From positions 1 to 59,728 of the IMG/VR virus record IMGVR_UViG_3300042914_003096: a DNA stretch of 59,728 nucleotides; one strand, 5' to 3'. Positions 45,485-52,946 of the stretch are shown in pieces. A model generated the notes under the pieces. It was not told the origin of the DNA and did not search any database. It worked only from the letters and a program-made list of their open reading frames with translations. Every line of letters begins with the position of its first letter. The first letter of the stretch is position 1. Both the position numbers and the translations under genes were made by a program. This DNA is from a virus.

Positions 45485-46442
45485 AAAAGATTTACACGAA
45501 AGTGGTAGACCCCTTACACAAGAAGAGTTTATAAACAAAATCAAAACCAATGATGAGTTTGCTGAAAAATTTGGAGAATTGGGAAAAATTTATGGACATC
45601 AATGGAGAAGTTGGGAGCACAATACAGGTGATACTTGGACTGGGATGAAACACAACCAATCAATTAAAACCAAAATAGACCAAATCGCAAACCTAATCAA
45701 CGACCTTAAAACAAATCCAGACTCAAGACGTTTGATGGTTAATGCTTGGAATGTTGGAGAATTGGATTCAATGGTACTCCCACCTTGTCATTATGGATTT
45801 CAAGTTTATACAAGAGAGTTGAGTTTAAGGGAAAGAAATCTTTATTGGTATGGTAAAAATGGTAATACGGTTTTCCCAGAAGATAATATTGATAATGAAA
45901 ATTTAGATAAATTAAATGTTCCTAAACGAGCAATCTCTTTAATGTGGAATCAACGTTCAGTAGATACATTCTTAGGTTTACCATTCAATATTGCATCTTA
46001 TGGATTGTTATTGGAAATAATTGCTAAAGCAGTTAATATGGTTCCAGATGAATTAATTGGTAACTTGGGTGATACACATTTATATTTGAATCACATTGAA
46101 CAAGCAAAGGAACAGATTGGTAGAGAATTGAGTTTGGAAGAAAGAAATGAAATTCATAAGAATCTTGCTGGACATATGAGATATCACATTGATAAACTTG
46201 ATTTGTTAAAAAAAATAGACTATAGTGGTGATTTAATTACACACGAAATTTTAGATGAGTTAGATGTTCCGAAAAGAAAACGACAACCATATCCATTACC
46301 TACATTGAAGATAAATTCAGGAAATGAAAATTGGCATTTGTTAGAAATCGACGAAGTCATTAATAGCTTAGATCCTGATATTACTTTTAAAGTAGAGAAC
46401 TATCAATCACATCCAACAATTAAAGCACCTTTAAGTAATTAA
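45471..46442 (+). CDS. thyA: Thymidylate synthase, C-terminal fragment
   Basis: Continues ThyA from EFAEKFGELGKIYGHQWRSW through SRRLMVNAWNVGELDSM, the catalytic Cys in LPPCHYGFQVY (residue 106), QRSVDTFLGLPFNIASY, NLGDTHLYLNHIEQA and SHPTIKAPLSN. Two in-frame insertions absent from E. coli ThyA lie at residues about 114-153 and 218-269. Both begin RELSL-xERN and end (L/E)D-x-L-x-VPKR. The ATG overlaps the end of the endonuclease gene. Confidence 0.92.
   Translation: MKANKKDLHESGRPLTQEEFINKIKTNDEFAEKFGELGKIYGHQWRSWEHNTGDTWTGMKHNQSIKTKIDQIANLINDLKTNPDSRRLMVNAWNVGELDSMVLPPCHYGFQVYTRELSLRERNLYWYGKNGNTVFPEDNIDNENLDKLNVPKRAISLMWNQRSVDTFLGLPFNIASYGLLLEIIAKAVNMVPDELIGNLGDTHLYLNHIEQAKEQIGRELSLEERNEIHKNLAGHMRYHIDKLDLLKKIDYSGDLITHEILDELDVPKRKRQPYPLPTLKINSGNENWHLLEIDEVINSLDPDITFKVENYQSHPTIKAPLSN
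45810..45929 (+). repeat. In-frame insert 1 in thyA (RELSL...VPKR)
   Basis: About 40 codons between the catalytic Cys strand and the QRS motif, beginning TRELSLRERN and ending LDKLNVPKR. Confidence 0.65.
46122..46277 (+). repeat. In-frame insert 2 in thyA (RELSL...VPKR)
   Basis: About 52 codons replacing the short REP turn of E. coli ThyA, beginning RELSLEERNEI and ending LDELDVPKR. Confidence 0.65.
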
Positions 46443-46456
46443 TAAAAATAAGCCAT

Positions 46457-46651
46457 ATGGAAAATCACATACTACCTATCGACGATGCGGCTCAACACAC
46501 CTTCTACGAACCACCTAAATCAGTTGGCGGATACCGAATAGGAAAAGAACTAACCGGATCAATACAATTCATCCTTACATATAAACCAAACTTCATACAT
46601 AGATTTTTTATGAAAATATGTTTGGGTTGGTATTGGTTTGATCAAAAATAA
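46457..46651 (+). CDS. Small hypothetical protein
   Basis: 64 residues, MENHILPIDDAAQHTFYE, with a C-terminal aromatic stretch (FFMKICLGWYWFDQK) that may touch membrane. Not recognised. Directly after thyA. Confidence 0.6.
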   Translation: MENHILPIDDAAQHTFYEPPKSVGGYRIGKELTGSIQFILTYKPNFIHRFFMKICLGWYWFDQK

Positions 46652-46667
46652 TTATTATAATTAAATT

Positions 46668-46973
46668 ATGAAAAAGATATTATTACCCCTATTTGGACTT
46701 TTAATTATGTCCTCTTGTATTACAAGAAAAAATTTATTGACAAAAAACGAAATAAAAAATTGGAAAGTTGTTAATGATACGCTTATGTATAACAACACAC
46801 CTACTGCGGTTTTCACTCATTATGAAATAGAATTATATAGAGGAAAAGTGGTTAGAGAGTTATGTCTTGAACAATTAAACGATACTGTTACAACAATTGA
46901 CAACATCATTTATTATGTTCATACACTTCATCATAATGATAAAGTTCAAGTAATATCAACGTATAAAAGATAA
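46668..46973 (+). CDS. Lipoprotein
   Basis: Signal MKKILLPLFGLLIMSSC with lipidated Cys at residue 17, then an 84-residue beta-rich domain. Start of a run of exported proteins extending to 50.4 kb. Confidence 0.72.
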   Translation: MKKILLPLFGLLIMSSCITRKNLLTKNEIKNWKVVNDTLMYNNTPTAVFTHYEIELYRGKVVRELCLEQLNDTVTTIDNIIYYVHTLHHNDKVQVISTYKR

Positions 46974-46984
46974 AAATGAGTATT

Positions 46985-47353
46985 ATGAAAAAACTTATTT
47001 TAACATTAGGGTTGTTGTTTAGTACTTTTTTAACAATAGCGCAGATTGGTGTAATCACACTCAAAAAAAATGAATCAGTACCACTTAATATGTGGTATAC
47101 TATAGATGAAAAAGATAGAGAGGACAATCTATATATCACTTTTGAAAATGAGGATTTAGCGGTATATGCTCTTAAAAATCTATTGGGTCAATTTGATATG
47201 GAAATAGATTTGCCAAATGATAAAGATGTTGATGGTGACCCTTACTGGACGGTAGAACAAGAAAATGGTTATATAAGTGACATTTACTATATCAAAGAAA
47301 AGAACTATCCATTATACACAATAACAATCGTCTCAGCTTGGGGTGGTGAATAA
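46985..47353 (+). CDS. Secreted hypothetical protein
   Basis: Start at 46985 (MKKLILTLGLLFSTFLTIAQ) gives a clean signal peptide; an ATG three codons upstream is also possible. The mature part is acidic and mixed alpha/beta. Overlaps the next frame slightly. Confidence 0.7.
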   Translation: MKKLILTLGLLFSTFLTIAQIGVITLKKNESVPLNMWYTIDEKDREDNLYITFENEDLAVYALKNLLGQFDMEIDLPNDKDVDGDPYWTVEQENGYISDIYYIKEKNYPLYTITIVSAWGGE

Positions 47354-47363
47354 ATTAAAAGAT

Positions 47364-47786
47364 ATGAAAACAATAACAACAATTTTATTTTTATTAACAA
47401 CCATGTTTGTTAATTCTCAATCATTAAATCATTTAGATTATGTGAGTGCATCAAATCTATATGTGTCTACAAATAAAAAACAAGTTTTAACCAAATATGA
47501 AACAAGTCCTGAACCTATGTTTATATTATTTTATGGGGATGGAGAAGTCTCAAATTTAAAAAATTATGATTACATTGTTTTTAACACAAAAAGTGATTTA
47601 TTGGGTTTTTTAAATATCACTGAAAGGTCAATTTTAAAAAATAAAACAATTACCCATATAATGGAAAAAAATAAAGTTAAAATGGAAGGTGTAACCAGTC
47701 AAACAGCTGAATTAAATGTCAATAAATACTATTTTTATTTAAACGTAGCAAGTATAAACGACATTAAAAAACAATTGAATGACTAG
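47364..47786 (+). CDS. Secreted hypothetical protein
   Basis: MKTITTILFLLTTMFVNSQS is a signal peptide; the start at 47364 is chosen because the longer frame would bury it. The mature 120 residues are basic/beta. Not recognised. Ends immediately before the next start. Confidence 0.7.
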   Translation: MKTITTILFLLTTMFVNSQSLNHLDYVSASNLYVSTNKKQVLTKYETSPEPMFILFYGDGEVSNLKNYDYIVFNTKSDLLGFLNITERSILKNKTITHIMEKNKVKMEGVTSQTAELNVNKYYFYLNVASINDIKKQLND

Positions 47787-47978
47787 ATGGGTTTTATTAA
47801 ATTTTTAATAGTATGGATATCACAAAATTTATCAATTCCGTTTTGGGTGATAGGTCATATCCATTTATCATTAAATATATACAAAGACTTATATGAAATA
47901 TTAACTTCTTTTGGTTTGAACATTATTGTAGCTATAGGTTTTTATTTAGACTGGAGGGAGTATAAAAAAAATACATAA
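47787..47978 (+). CDS. Small membrane protein
   Basis: 63 residues with two hydrophobic stretches (FIKFLIVWISQNLSIPFWVI and ILTSFGLNIIVAIGFYL) and a basic tail. Start codon abuts the previous stop. Confidence 0.65.
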   Translation: MGFIKFLIVWISQNLSIPFWVIGHIHLSLNIYKDLYEILTSFGLNIIVAIGFYLDWREYKKNT

Positions 47979-47981
47979 TTT

Positions 47982-48287
47982 ATGAAAAATATAATTTTAA
48001 TTTTATTTCTATTTTTGTCTTTTTTGACAATGGGTCAATTAGCACCCCCAAAACAAAGTATTACTTTAAATTTACCAACAAGTTATACACCAACATTACG
48101 GGTTGGTACCGGAATGATAATTGGTGGATTAGTTTTAACTACAGCCGGACTTCTAACACCACCCCTTATGGTTGGTGGATCCACAACACAGAAACAACCG
48201 TTCTATAAACAAGTAAGAATGTTACCAATAATCTCAGGAACTCTTGTCTTTACAATTGGTCTTGGGGTAACAGTAAGTGGGAATTAA
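47982..48287 (+). CDS. Secreted/membrane glycine-rich protein
   Basis: Signal peptide MKNIILILFLFLSFLTMGQ, then a Gly/Thr-rich hydrophobic segment (VGTGMIIGGLVLTTAGLLT) and another near the C-terminus. 101 residues. It may insert in a membrane after export. Not recognised. Confidence 0.65.
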   Translation: MKNIILILFLFLSFLTMGQLAPPKQSITLNLPTSYTPTLRVGTGMIIGGLVLTTAGLLTPPLMVGGSTTQKQPFYKQVRMLPIISGTLVFTIGLGVTVSGN

Positions 48288-48288
48288 T

Positions 48289-48669
48289 ATGAAAAAACCT
48301 GATAATGTCGCAGATAACCCAAATATTTTACCATATGGATCAAATATTGGAGCCCCGGCAATTAAACCTGATAATATTGATGGGTGGAAACTAAAAAATG
48401 TTGATAAAGTTAATAAACAACTTAAAACAAAATACGAAGAATTAAATAAGGAGTTTCAAAAACTTATTGATGAATATAATTGGAATCAACTTGTTTATTC
48501 TTCACAGTTTAACTTTGAACCCGTCATTGGTGAAATATATCACCTTTATTCAAAAAAGAATGGTGATATATTTCTTTCACTTATTTCTCCAAACGAATGG
48601 AAACAAAAATACGTTGCAAGTTTTAGATTAGATTCAAACAACAAGTGGGAAAAATATGATTTAGATTAG
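48289..48669 (+). CDS. Hypothetical 127-residue protein
   Basis: Start MKKPDNVADNPNILPYG at 48289. Soluble, with a coiled-coil middle and an SH3-like end (GEIYHLYSKKNGDIFLSLIS). Not recognised. It separates the short exported genes from the T9SS-type trio. Confidence 0.65.
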   Translation: MKKPDNVADNPNILPYGSNIGAPAIKPDNIDGWKLKNVDKVNKQLKTKYEELNKEFQKLIDEYNWNQLVYSSQFNFEPVIGEIYHLYSKKNGDIFLSLISPNEWKQKYVASFRLDSNNKWEKYDLD

Positions 48670-48682
48670 TATTTATATATGT

Positions 48683-49285
48683 ATGGTAAAACATTTATTT
48701 ATTGTATTTTTTTCTTTAATTGGTTTTTTAACATTATCACAATGTAATGGTGTGCAATCATTTACTCTAACACCACCACCAGTAAATAACACATATCTTC
48801 CGGGTCAAACAGTCACAATGTGTTATACGATGGTTGGTTATACACAATCAAATTCAAATTGGATTGAAGGTTTTGATCTAACTCTTGGTCCTGGTTGGTC
48901 AAGTGTTACACCACAAACCGCACCCGCTAATTGTGGGGGAAATTCAACAGGAGGTCAATGGACTTGGATGAATTCCACAACTTCAACAACAACACCTGTA
49001 ACAACTGTTGGTCCTGGTTACTTTTTTGATTTAACTGTAGACGGAAATCCCGGAAATGATTTTGGGGACAACAATGGATCAAATTGCACTTGGACGTTTT
49101 GTGTAACTTTGGTTGTATCAAATGTGTGTTCACCACAAAATTTATTAATACAAGTAACTGCAGGTCCTGATGGACTTTGGGGTAGTTATTCAAGTTCTGC
49201 GTGTGACGTTGTTGCACCATTTACCGTGTTCAATGGAACAATAAATCCGGTACTTCCATCACTTGGTAGTATCAGTCATAATTAA
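48683..49285 (+). CDS. Secreted Flavobacteria-type beta protein
   Basis: A signal peptide MVKHLFIVFFSLIGFLTLSQ precedes a 180-residue Cys/Gly/Thr-rich beta domain (TYLPGQTVTMCYTMVGY, CTWTFCVTLVVSN), like N-terminal domains of long flavobacterial surface proteins. First of three consecutive exported genes. In a host such domains occur in one polypeptide with Ig repeats and a CHU_C end; here each has its own signal peptide. Confidence 0.7.
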   Translation: MVKHLFIVFFSLIGFLTLSQCNGVQSFTLTPPPVNNTYLPGQTVTMCYTMVGYTQSNSNWIEGFDLTLGPGWSSVTPQTAPANCGGNSTGGQWTWMNSTTSTTTPVTTVGPGYFFDLTVDGNPGNDFGDNNGSNCTWTFCVTLVVSNVCSPQNLLIQVTAGPDGLWGSYSSSACDVVAPFTVFNGTINPVLPSLGSISHN

Positions 49286-49292
49286 TAAAAAA

Positions 49293-49856
49293 ATGAAAAA
49301 GTTATTAGGTATTTTAATGTTTATGATGACCACATTTGTTTTTGGTCAGTCAACGGTTAATCCCGATACCGTTTGTTATCAAACACCGGGATCAACATAT
49401 TCAGTCCCATCACTTGGTGCTGGATATACATATACTTGGACAGTTTCTTCTCCGGGTGTTTTAGTATCAGGTCAAGGAACAAATGCAATTAATGTGGATT
49501 GGTCTACCGCATCCCCCGGTCTTATAACAAATGGTATTACTGTTTATGCAACAAACGCTTCGGGATGTCAATCAACACCTATAACACTTAATGTATTTAT
49601 ATTGCAAGTTGTTCCGACTATCACGGCTCTTGGACCATTTTGTGCTACTGAACCTTGTGTTACTTTAACGGGAACACCGGCTGGTGGGACATTTTCAGGA
49701 CCAGGTGTTTCAGGAAATCAATTCTGTCCTGCAAACGCTAACATTGGATCAAATACTATAACTTATACCGTAACACAAGGCGGTTGTACTTTTTCAACAA
49801 CAACATCGGTTACTGTTAATTCACAACCTGTTTTATCTCCAATACAACACAATTAA
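49293..49856 (+). CDS. Secreted Ig/PKD-like protein
   Basis: Signal peptide MKKLLGILMFMMTTFVFGQS; the start at 49293 is chosen accordingly. Two PKD/Ig-like modules follow, with GAGYTYTWTVSSPGVLV and CVTLTGTPAGGTFSGPGV, typical of Bacteroidota surface proteins. Its end QPVLSPIQHN resembles the end of the gene before it. ATG of the next gene overlaps its stop. Confidence 0.75.
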   Translation: MKKLLGILMFMMTTFVFGQSTVNPDTVCYQTPGSTYSVPSLGAGYTYTWTVSSPGVLVSGQGTNAINVDWSTASPGLITNGITVYATNASGCQSTPITLNVFILQVVPTITALGPFCATEPCVTLTGTPAGGTFSGPGVSGNQFCPANANIGSNTITYTVTQGGCTFSTTTSVTVNSQPVLSPIQHN

Positions 49857-50419
49857 TGAAATTTTGGTGGGTAATATTGTTTTTAACATCTTTTGCTTTT
49901 TCACAACAAGAAATTGAAATTTGTGGAGAAGAAGGATTAACTTTTACATATTCAGCACCATCCACAGAACCCGGAACAAATGAATGGGAAGTTAACGGTC
50001 AATACTATTATAGTGAAAATTTAGAAATGACTTGGACCGATACGGGAACTTATGTTATTAATGTTATTAGATATAATGATGGTTGTCCATCACTTCCACA
50101 ATCATATACAGTTATAGTTACAAAATGTGAAGATCCCATATATTGGATACCAAATGCGTTTACGCCTGACGGAGATGATTATAATCAATCATTCAAACCA
50201 ATTTTTACTTTGGGTGTTGATCCATATGATTATCATTTAATGATTTTTAATAGATGGGGTGAATTACTATTTGAAAGTTACGATATGACAAAAGGTTGGA
50301 ATGGTAAATATGGAGGAATCCAATGCCAAGATGGTATATATACTTGGAAAGTAGAATTTAAAGTATTAAAAAATGACGAACATATAATGAAAGTTGGTCA
50401 CGTAGTACTCGTCAAATAA
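49856..50419 (+). CDS. Secreted protein with T9SS type-B (CHU_C) sorting domain
   Basis: Signal peptide MKFWWVILFLTSFAFSQQ, a PKD-like domain, then the C-terminal domain IPNAFTPDGDDYNQSFKPIF, YHLMIFNRWGELLFES, KGWNGKYGG and QDGIYTWKVEF. These are hallmarks of the gliding-motility-associated C-terminal domain used by the type IX secretion system to put proteins on the cell surface. In a phage this implies use of host secretion or surface display. Confidence 0.88.
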   Translation: MKFWWVILFLTSFAFSQQEIEICGEEGLTFTYSAPSTEPGTNEWEVNGQYYYSENLEMTWTDTGTYVINVIRYNDGCPSLPQSYTVIVTKCEDPIYWIPNAFTPDGDDYNQSFKPIFTLGVDPYDYHLMIFNRWGELLFESYDMTKGWNGKYGGIQCQDGIYTWKVEFKVLKNDEHIMKVGHVVLVK

Positions 50420-50588
50420 CTTCAATTAAAATACCCATTCCAACAAGATCTGTAATTGTCTTATTGGTTGGCGCCTTTACATAGTGAATATCATTTTCAG
50501 TTCTGAAAAAGCACCAACCGTTTAACATAGGTTTTAAATTTTCATAGGATTCTTTATCCTTGAATTTATATACTTTTAATCCCACCAT
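50412..50588 (-). CDS. Small hypothetical protein
   Basis: 58 residues: MVGLKVYKFKDKESYENLK, then a LNGWCFFRTENDIHYVKAP strand region. It overlaps the upstream minus gene by 13 nt and the CHU_C gene's end by 8 nt. The sequence looks like a compact beta protein. Not recognised. Confidence 0.6.
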   Translation of the reverse strand: MVGLKVYKFKDKESYENLKPMLNGWCFFRTENDIHYVKAPTNKTITDLVGMGILIEVI

Positions 50589-51175
50589 CTTTGAATGTTT
50601 TCTTGTAAAATTTTAAAAATAAGTTTATTACATCTTTCGTGATTTTCAATTGATATTTCAAGAGCAATAGTATGTTTGTCTTTTTCGTTTGGGTTTTTTT
50701 GTGTTCTATTAATTTCCCCTGACAAAACTTTTTTATACTGTCTTGGATATTTTTTAAAGTAATCATCAAAATTTTCACTAACAAGTGTTGATTTCATTTC
50801 AAAACACCCTTCACCATCGATTTTATAATCAGTTGGAACAAAATCATAGTCAGTATTGTGATAATCCATATATTCCATACCATAGAATTCATCTTGGTGT
50901 AATTTGATTAATCTTGTAACAAGCTGCATAATTTCAGCATCTCTTTTAGCACTAACGTGATTACCTCTACCACCAATGTAGTTTGCCTGTTTACTTAGTT
51001 TAAACTTTAAAACTTCAAAGATGTAATGATCATCATAGTCACGATCTTTCCAAATCACAGGAAACCATTTCCAAAGGTTTTTAACCCCATTAATAAAATC
51101 TTTGTGGTAGTATCTACCTTCAAATTTCCACCAAAGTGATATCTTTTCAAATATGTTTAATTTTTTATTTTTCAT
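50576..51175 (-). CDS. Hypothetical 199-residue protein
   Basis: Start MKNKKLNIFEKISLWWKFEG at 51175. Rich in aromatic and charged residues, with WKWFPVIWKDRDYDDHYIF and a histidine/acid-rich middle. Phage families with this W-K-D-R-D-Y-D-D-x-Y pattern are known to me only as uncharacterised. No motif for catalysis can be defended. Confidence 0.7.
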   Translation of the reverse strand: MKNKKLNIFEKISLWWKFEGRYYHKDFINGVKNLWKWFPVIWKDRDYDDHYIFEVLKFKLSKQANYIGGRGNHVSAKRDAEIMQLVTRLIKLHQDEFYGMEYMDYHNTDYDFVPTDYKIDGEGCFEMKSTLVSENFDDYFKKYPRQYKKVLSGEINRTQKNPNEKDKHTIALEISIENHERCNKLIFKILQENIQRWWD

Positions 51176-51243
51176 AATGCAAATATACAAAAAAGTTTTA
51201 GATAGTGGTGATTTATTATAAAAAAATTATTATACTTATTTGT

Positions 51244-51480
51244 ATGGCAAAAAAGAAAATACACGTTAATCAACATAACATAAGATCAAATAAAACAAAA
51301 GATACGGATCTACCGGTTATCACAATAAAGGAAGGAAGAAAAAATACCTATTGTAATGAAGTTGAAATCTTAGGTCCTAGTAGAATCATATATTGTGGAA
51401 GTGGGGATCAAAAACCAATACTAAGTTGTGGTGCAAGGGTTGTGATTGAAACAGAAAGTGAAATTAAAATAATAAGTTAA
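51244..51480 (+). CDS. Small basic protein
   Basis: From MAKKKIHVNQHNIRSNK, 78 residues: basic N-terminus, then a beta-rich part with LPVITIKEGRKNTYCNEVEI and two Cys (YCG...SCG). An ATTTG promoter-like box immediately precedes the ATG. Not recognised. Confidence 0.65.
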   Translation: MAKKKIHVNQHNIRSNKTKDTDLPVITIKEGRKNTYCNEVEILGPSRIIYCGSGDQKPILSCGARVVIETESEIKIIS

Positions 51481-51481
51481 T

Positions 51482-51802
51482 ATGGAACAAAAAGACATTT
51501 TAAAGTATGGTGAAATACAATACCTAAAAGGTAGATTGGATGAACTAAATAAAGCGATTAAAACAATTACAGATCTTTCAAGATCAAGAAAAATAGATCA
51601 AAGGATTGAAAAGTATTTTCAAAAATTAAAAAAGGTTGATGAAGTTGCTTATCATTTATATATGGTTGAATTAAAATCAAGAACCCATGCAAAAGAAAGA
51701 TCCAAAAGGGAAATTAAAGATCTACTTGAAGAAGTATTGAAATTTGAAAATTTGGATCAAGAACTAATTGAAAAAATAAAAAAACAAATAGACACATATT
51801 AA
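51482..51802 (+). CDS. Helical coiled-coil protein
   Basis: 106 residues, highly charged, continuous helices. Starts 1 nt after the previous stop and its stop overlaps the thioesterase start (TAATG). Not recognised. Confidence 0.65.
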   Translation: MEQKDILKYGEIQYLKGRLDELNKAIKTITDLSRSRKIDQRIEKYFQKLKKVDEVAYHLYMVELKSRTHAKERSKREIKDLLEEVLKFENLDQELIEKIKKQIDTY

Positions 51803-52215
51803 TGGAATTAATAACAACACACCCTATTAAAAAATCAGATCTAGGATTTCACGGAAACCTTTTTGGTGGTAAACTTTTGGCTTGGCTTGACGCGGCAGCA
51901 GTGGCATATGCAATGCAATTATGTGATACACCAAGAATGGTCACAGTAAGTATTGATAAATGTATATTTGAAAAACCAACCAAAGAAGGTCAAGTATTAA
52001 AGATTTTTGGTTATCCATCTGCTTTAGGTAATACGTCTGTTACATTATATATGGAAGCAAGATCACATAATGTTAGAACAGGAAAACAAAACGTGGTTTT
52101 AAAAACACATACAAAGTTTGTGTATGTTGATGAAGATGGAAACCCAATACCATTAAAAGATAAATCAGTAAAAAGAATAAATGATTTATTAGAAAAGTTA
52201 AAAGTTGATGAATAA
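51802..52215 (+). CDS. Hotdog-fold acyl-CoA thioesterase (YciA-like)
   Basis: 137 residues with the acyl-CoA thioesterase pattern. An early Asn/Gly loop HGNLFGGKLLAWLDAAAVAY is followed by ARMVT-type strand PRMVTVSIDKCIFEKP and TKFVYVDEDGNP. The family hydrolyses acyl-CoA to CoA and acid. In a phage it could change host lipid or CoA pools. The gene is coupled to the coiled-coil gene upstream. Confidence 0.8.
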   Translation: MELITTHPIKKSDLGFHGNLFGGKLLAWLDAAAVAYAMQLCDTPRMVTVSIDKCIFEKPTKEGQVLKIFGYPSALGNTSVTLYMEARSHNVRTGKQNVVLKTHTKFVYVDEDGNPIPLKDKSVKRINDLLEKLKVDE

Positions 52216-52220
52216 TTTAC

Positions 52221-52228
52221 TATATTTG
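52221..52228 (+). promoter_or_regulatory. TAnnTTTG box 4 nt before a start codon
   Basis: TATATTTG ends 4 nt before the ATG at 52233. Confidence 0.6.
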
Positions 52229-52232
52229 TATT

Positions 52233-52940
52233 ATGAAACAGAGAATAACTTTTATTAGTGATACACACACCAAACACAATAAGTTGACAGAATTTCTACC
52301 TGGTGGAGATATTCTTATTCACGCAGGTGATCTTACAAGTAGAGGTTATGAAACTGAAATTGAAAATTTTATGTGGTGGTATAATAAAATCAATAACTAC
52401 AAACATAAAGTTTTTATTGCAGGAAATCACGACTTTGGATTTCAAGATGATAATGAAAAGATTCGTGAAAATATTAAAAGTTATGAAACCATAACTTACT
52501 TGCAAGACGAACTACTTGTTCTTGGTGAAGGTGAAGTTGAATACATCGATATGATTAAAATATGGGGTAGTCCTTGGCAGCCCGAATTTCATAATTGGGC
52601 ATTTAATCTTCCTCGTGGTGAAGCTTTAAAAGAAAAATGGGATTTGATTCCTATTAACACTGATATTCTTATTACACACGGACCGGCATTTGGTAAGTTA
52701 GATTATGTGCCTTTTAGTAATTTGAATGTTGGTTGTGAAGAATTACTAAAAAGAATTCAAGAAATTAAACCTAAAATTCACTGCTCAGGTCATATTCACG
52801 AGGGTAGAGGTTATGTATTTGATGGAGACACTCATTATATAAACGCATCTGTTTTGAATGGTAGATATGAATATAGAAACAAACCAATAACTGTCGATTG
52901 GGACAGTGTAACTAACGAACTTGAGTTTATTGAAGAATAG
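52233..52940 (+). CDS. Calcineurin-like metallophosphoesterase
   Basis: Metal-binding motifs in order: ISDTHTKHNK (D-x-H), LIHAGDLTSRG (GD), FIAGNHDFGF (GNHD), TDILITHGPA and HCSGHIHEG (GHxH). The 235-residue length fits class III small phosphoesterases acting on phosphodiesters, nucleotides or phosphoproteins. The substrate is unknown. Promoter box 4 nt upstream. Confidence 0.88.
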   Translation: MKQRITFISDTHTKHNKLTEFLPGGDILIHAGDLTSRGYETEIENFMWWYNKINNYKHKVFIAGNHDFGFQDDNEKIRENIKSYETITYLQDELLVLGEGEVEYIDMIKIWGSPWQPEFHNWAFNLPRGEALKEKWDLIPINTDILITHGPAFGKLDYVPFSNLNVGCEELLKRIQEIKPKIHCSGHIHEGRGYVFDGDTHYINASVLNGRYEYRNKPITVDWDSVTNELEFIEE

Positions 52941-52946
52941 GTCTGG

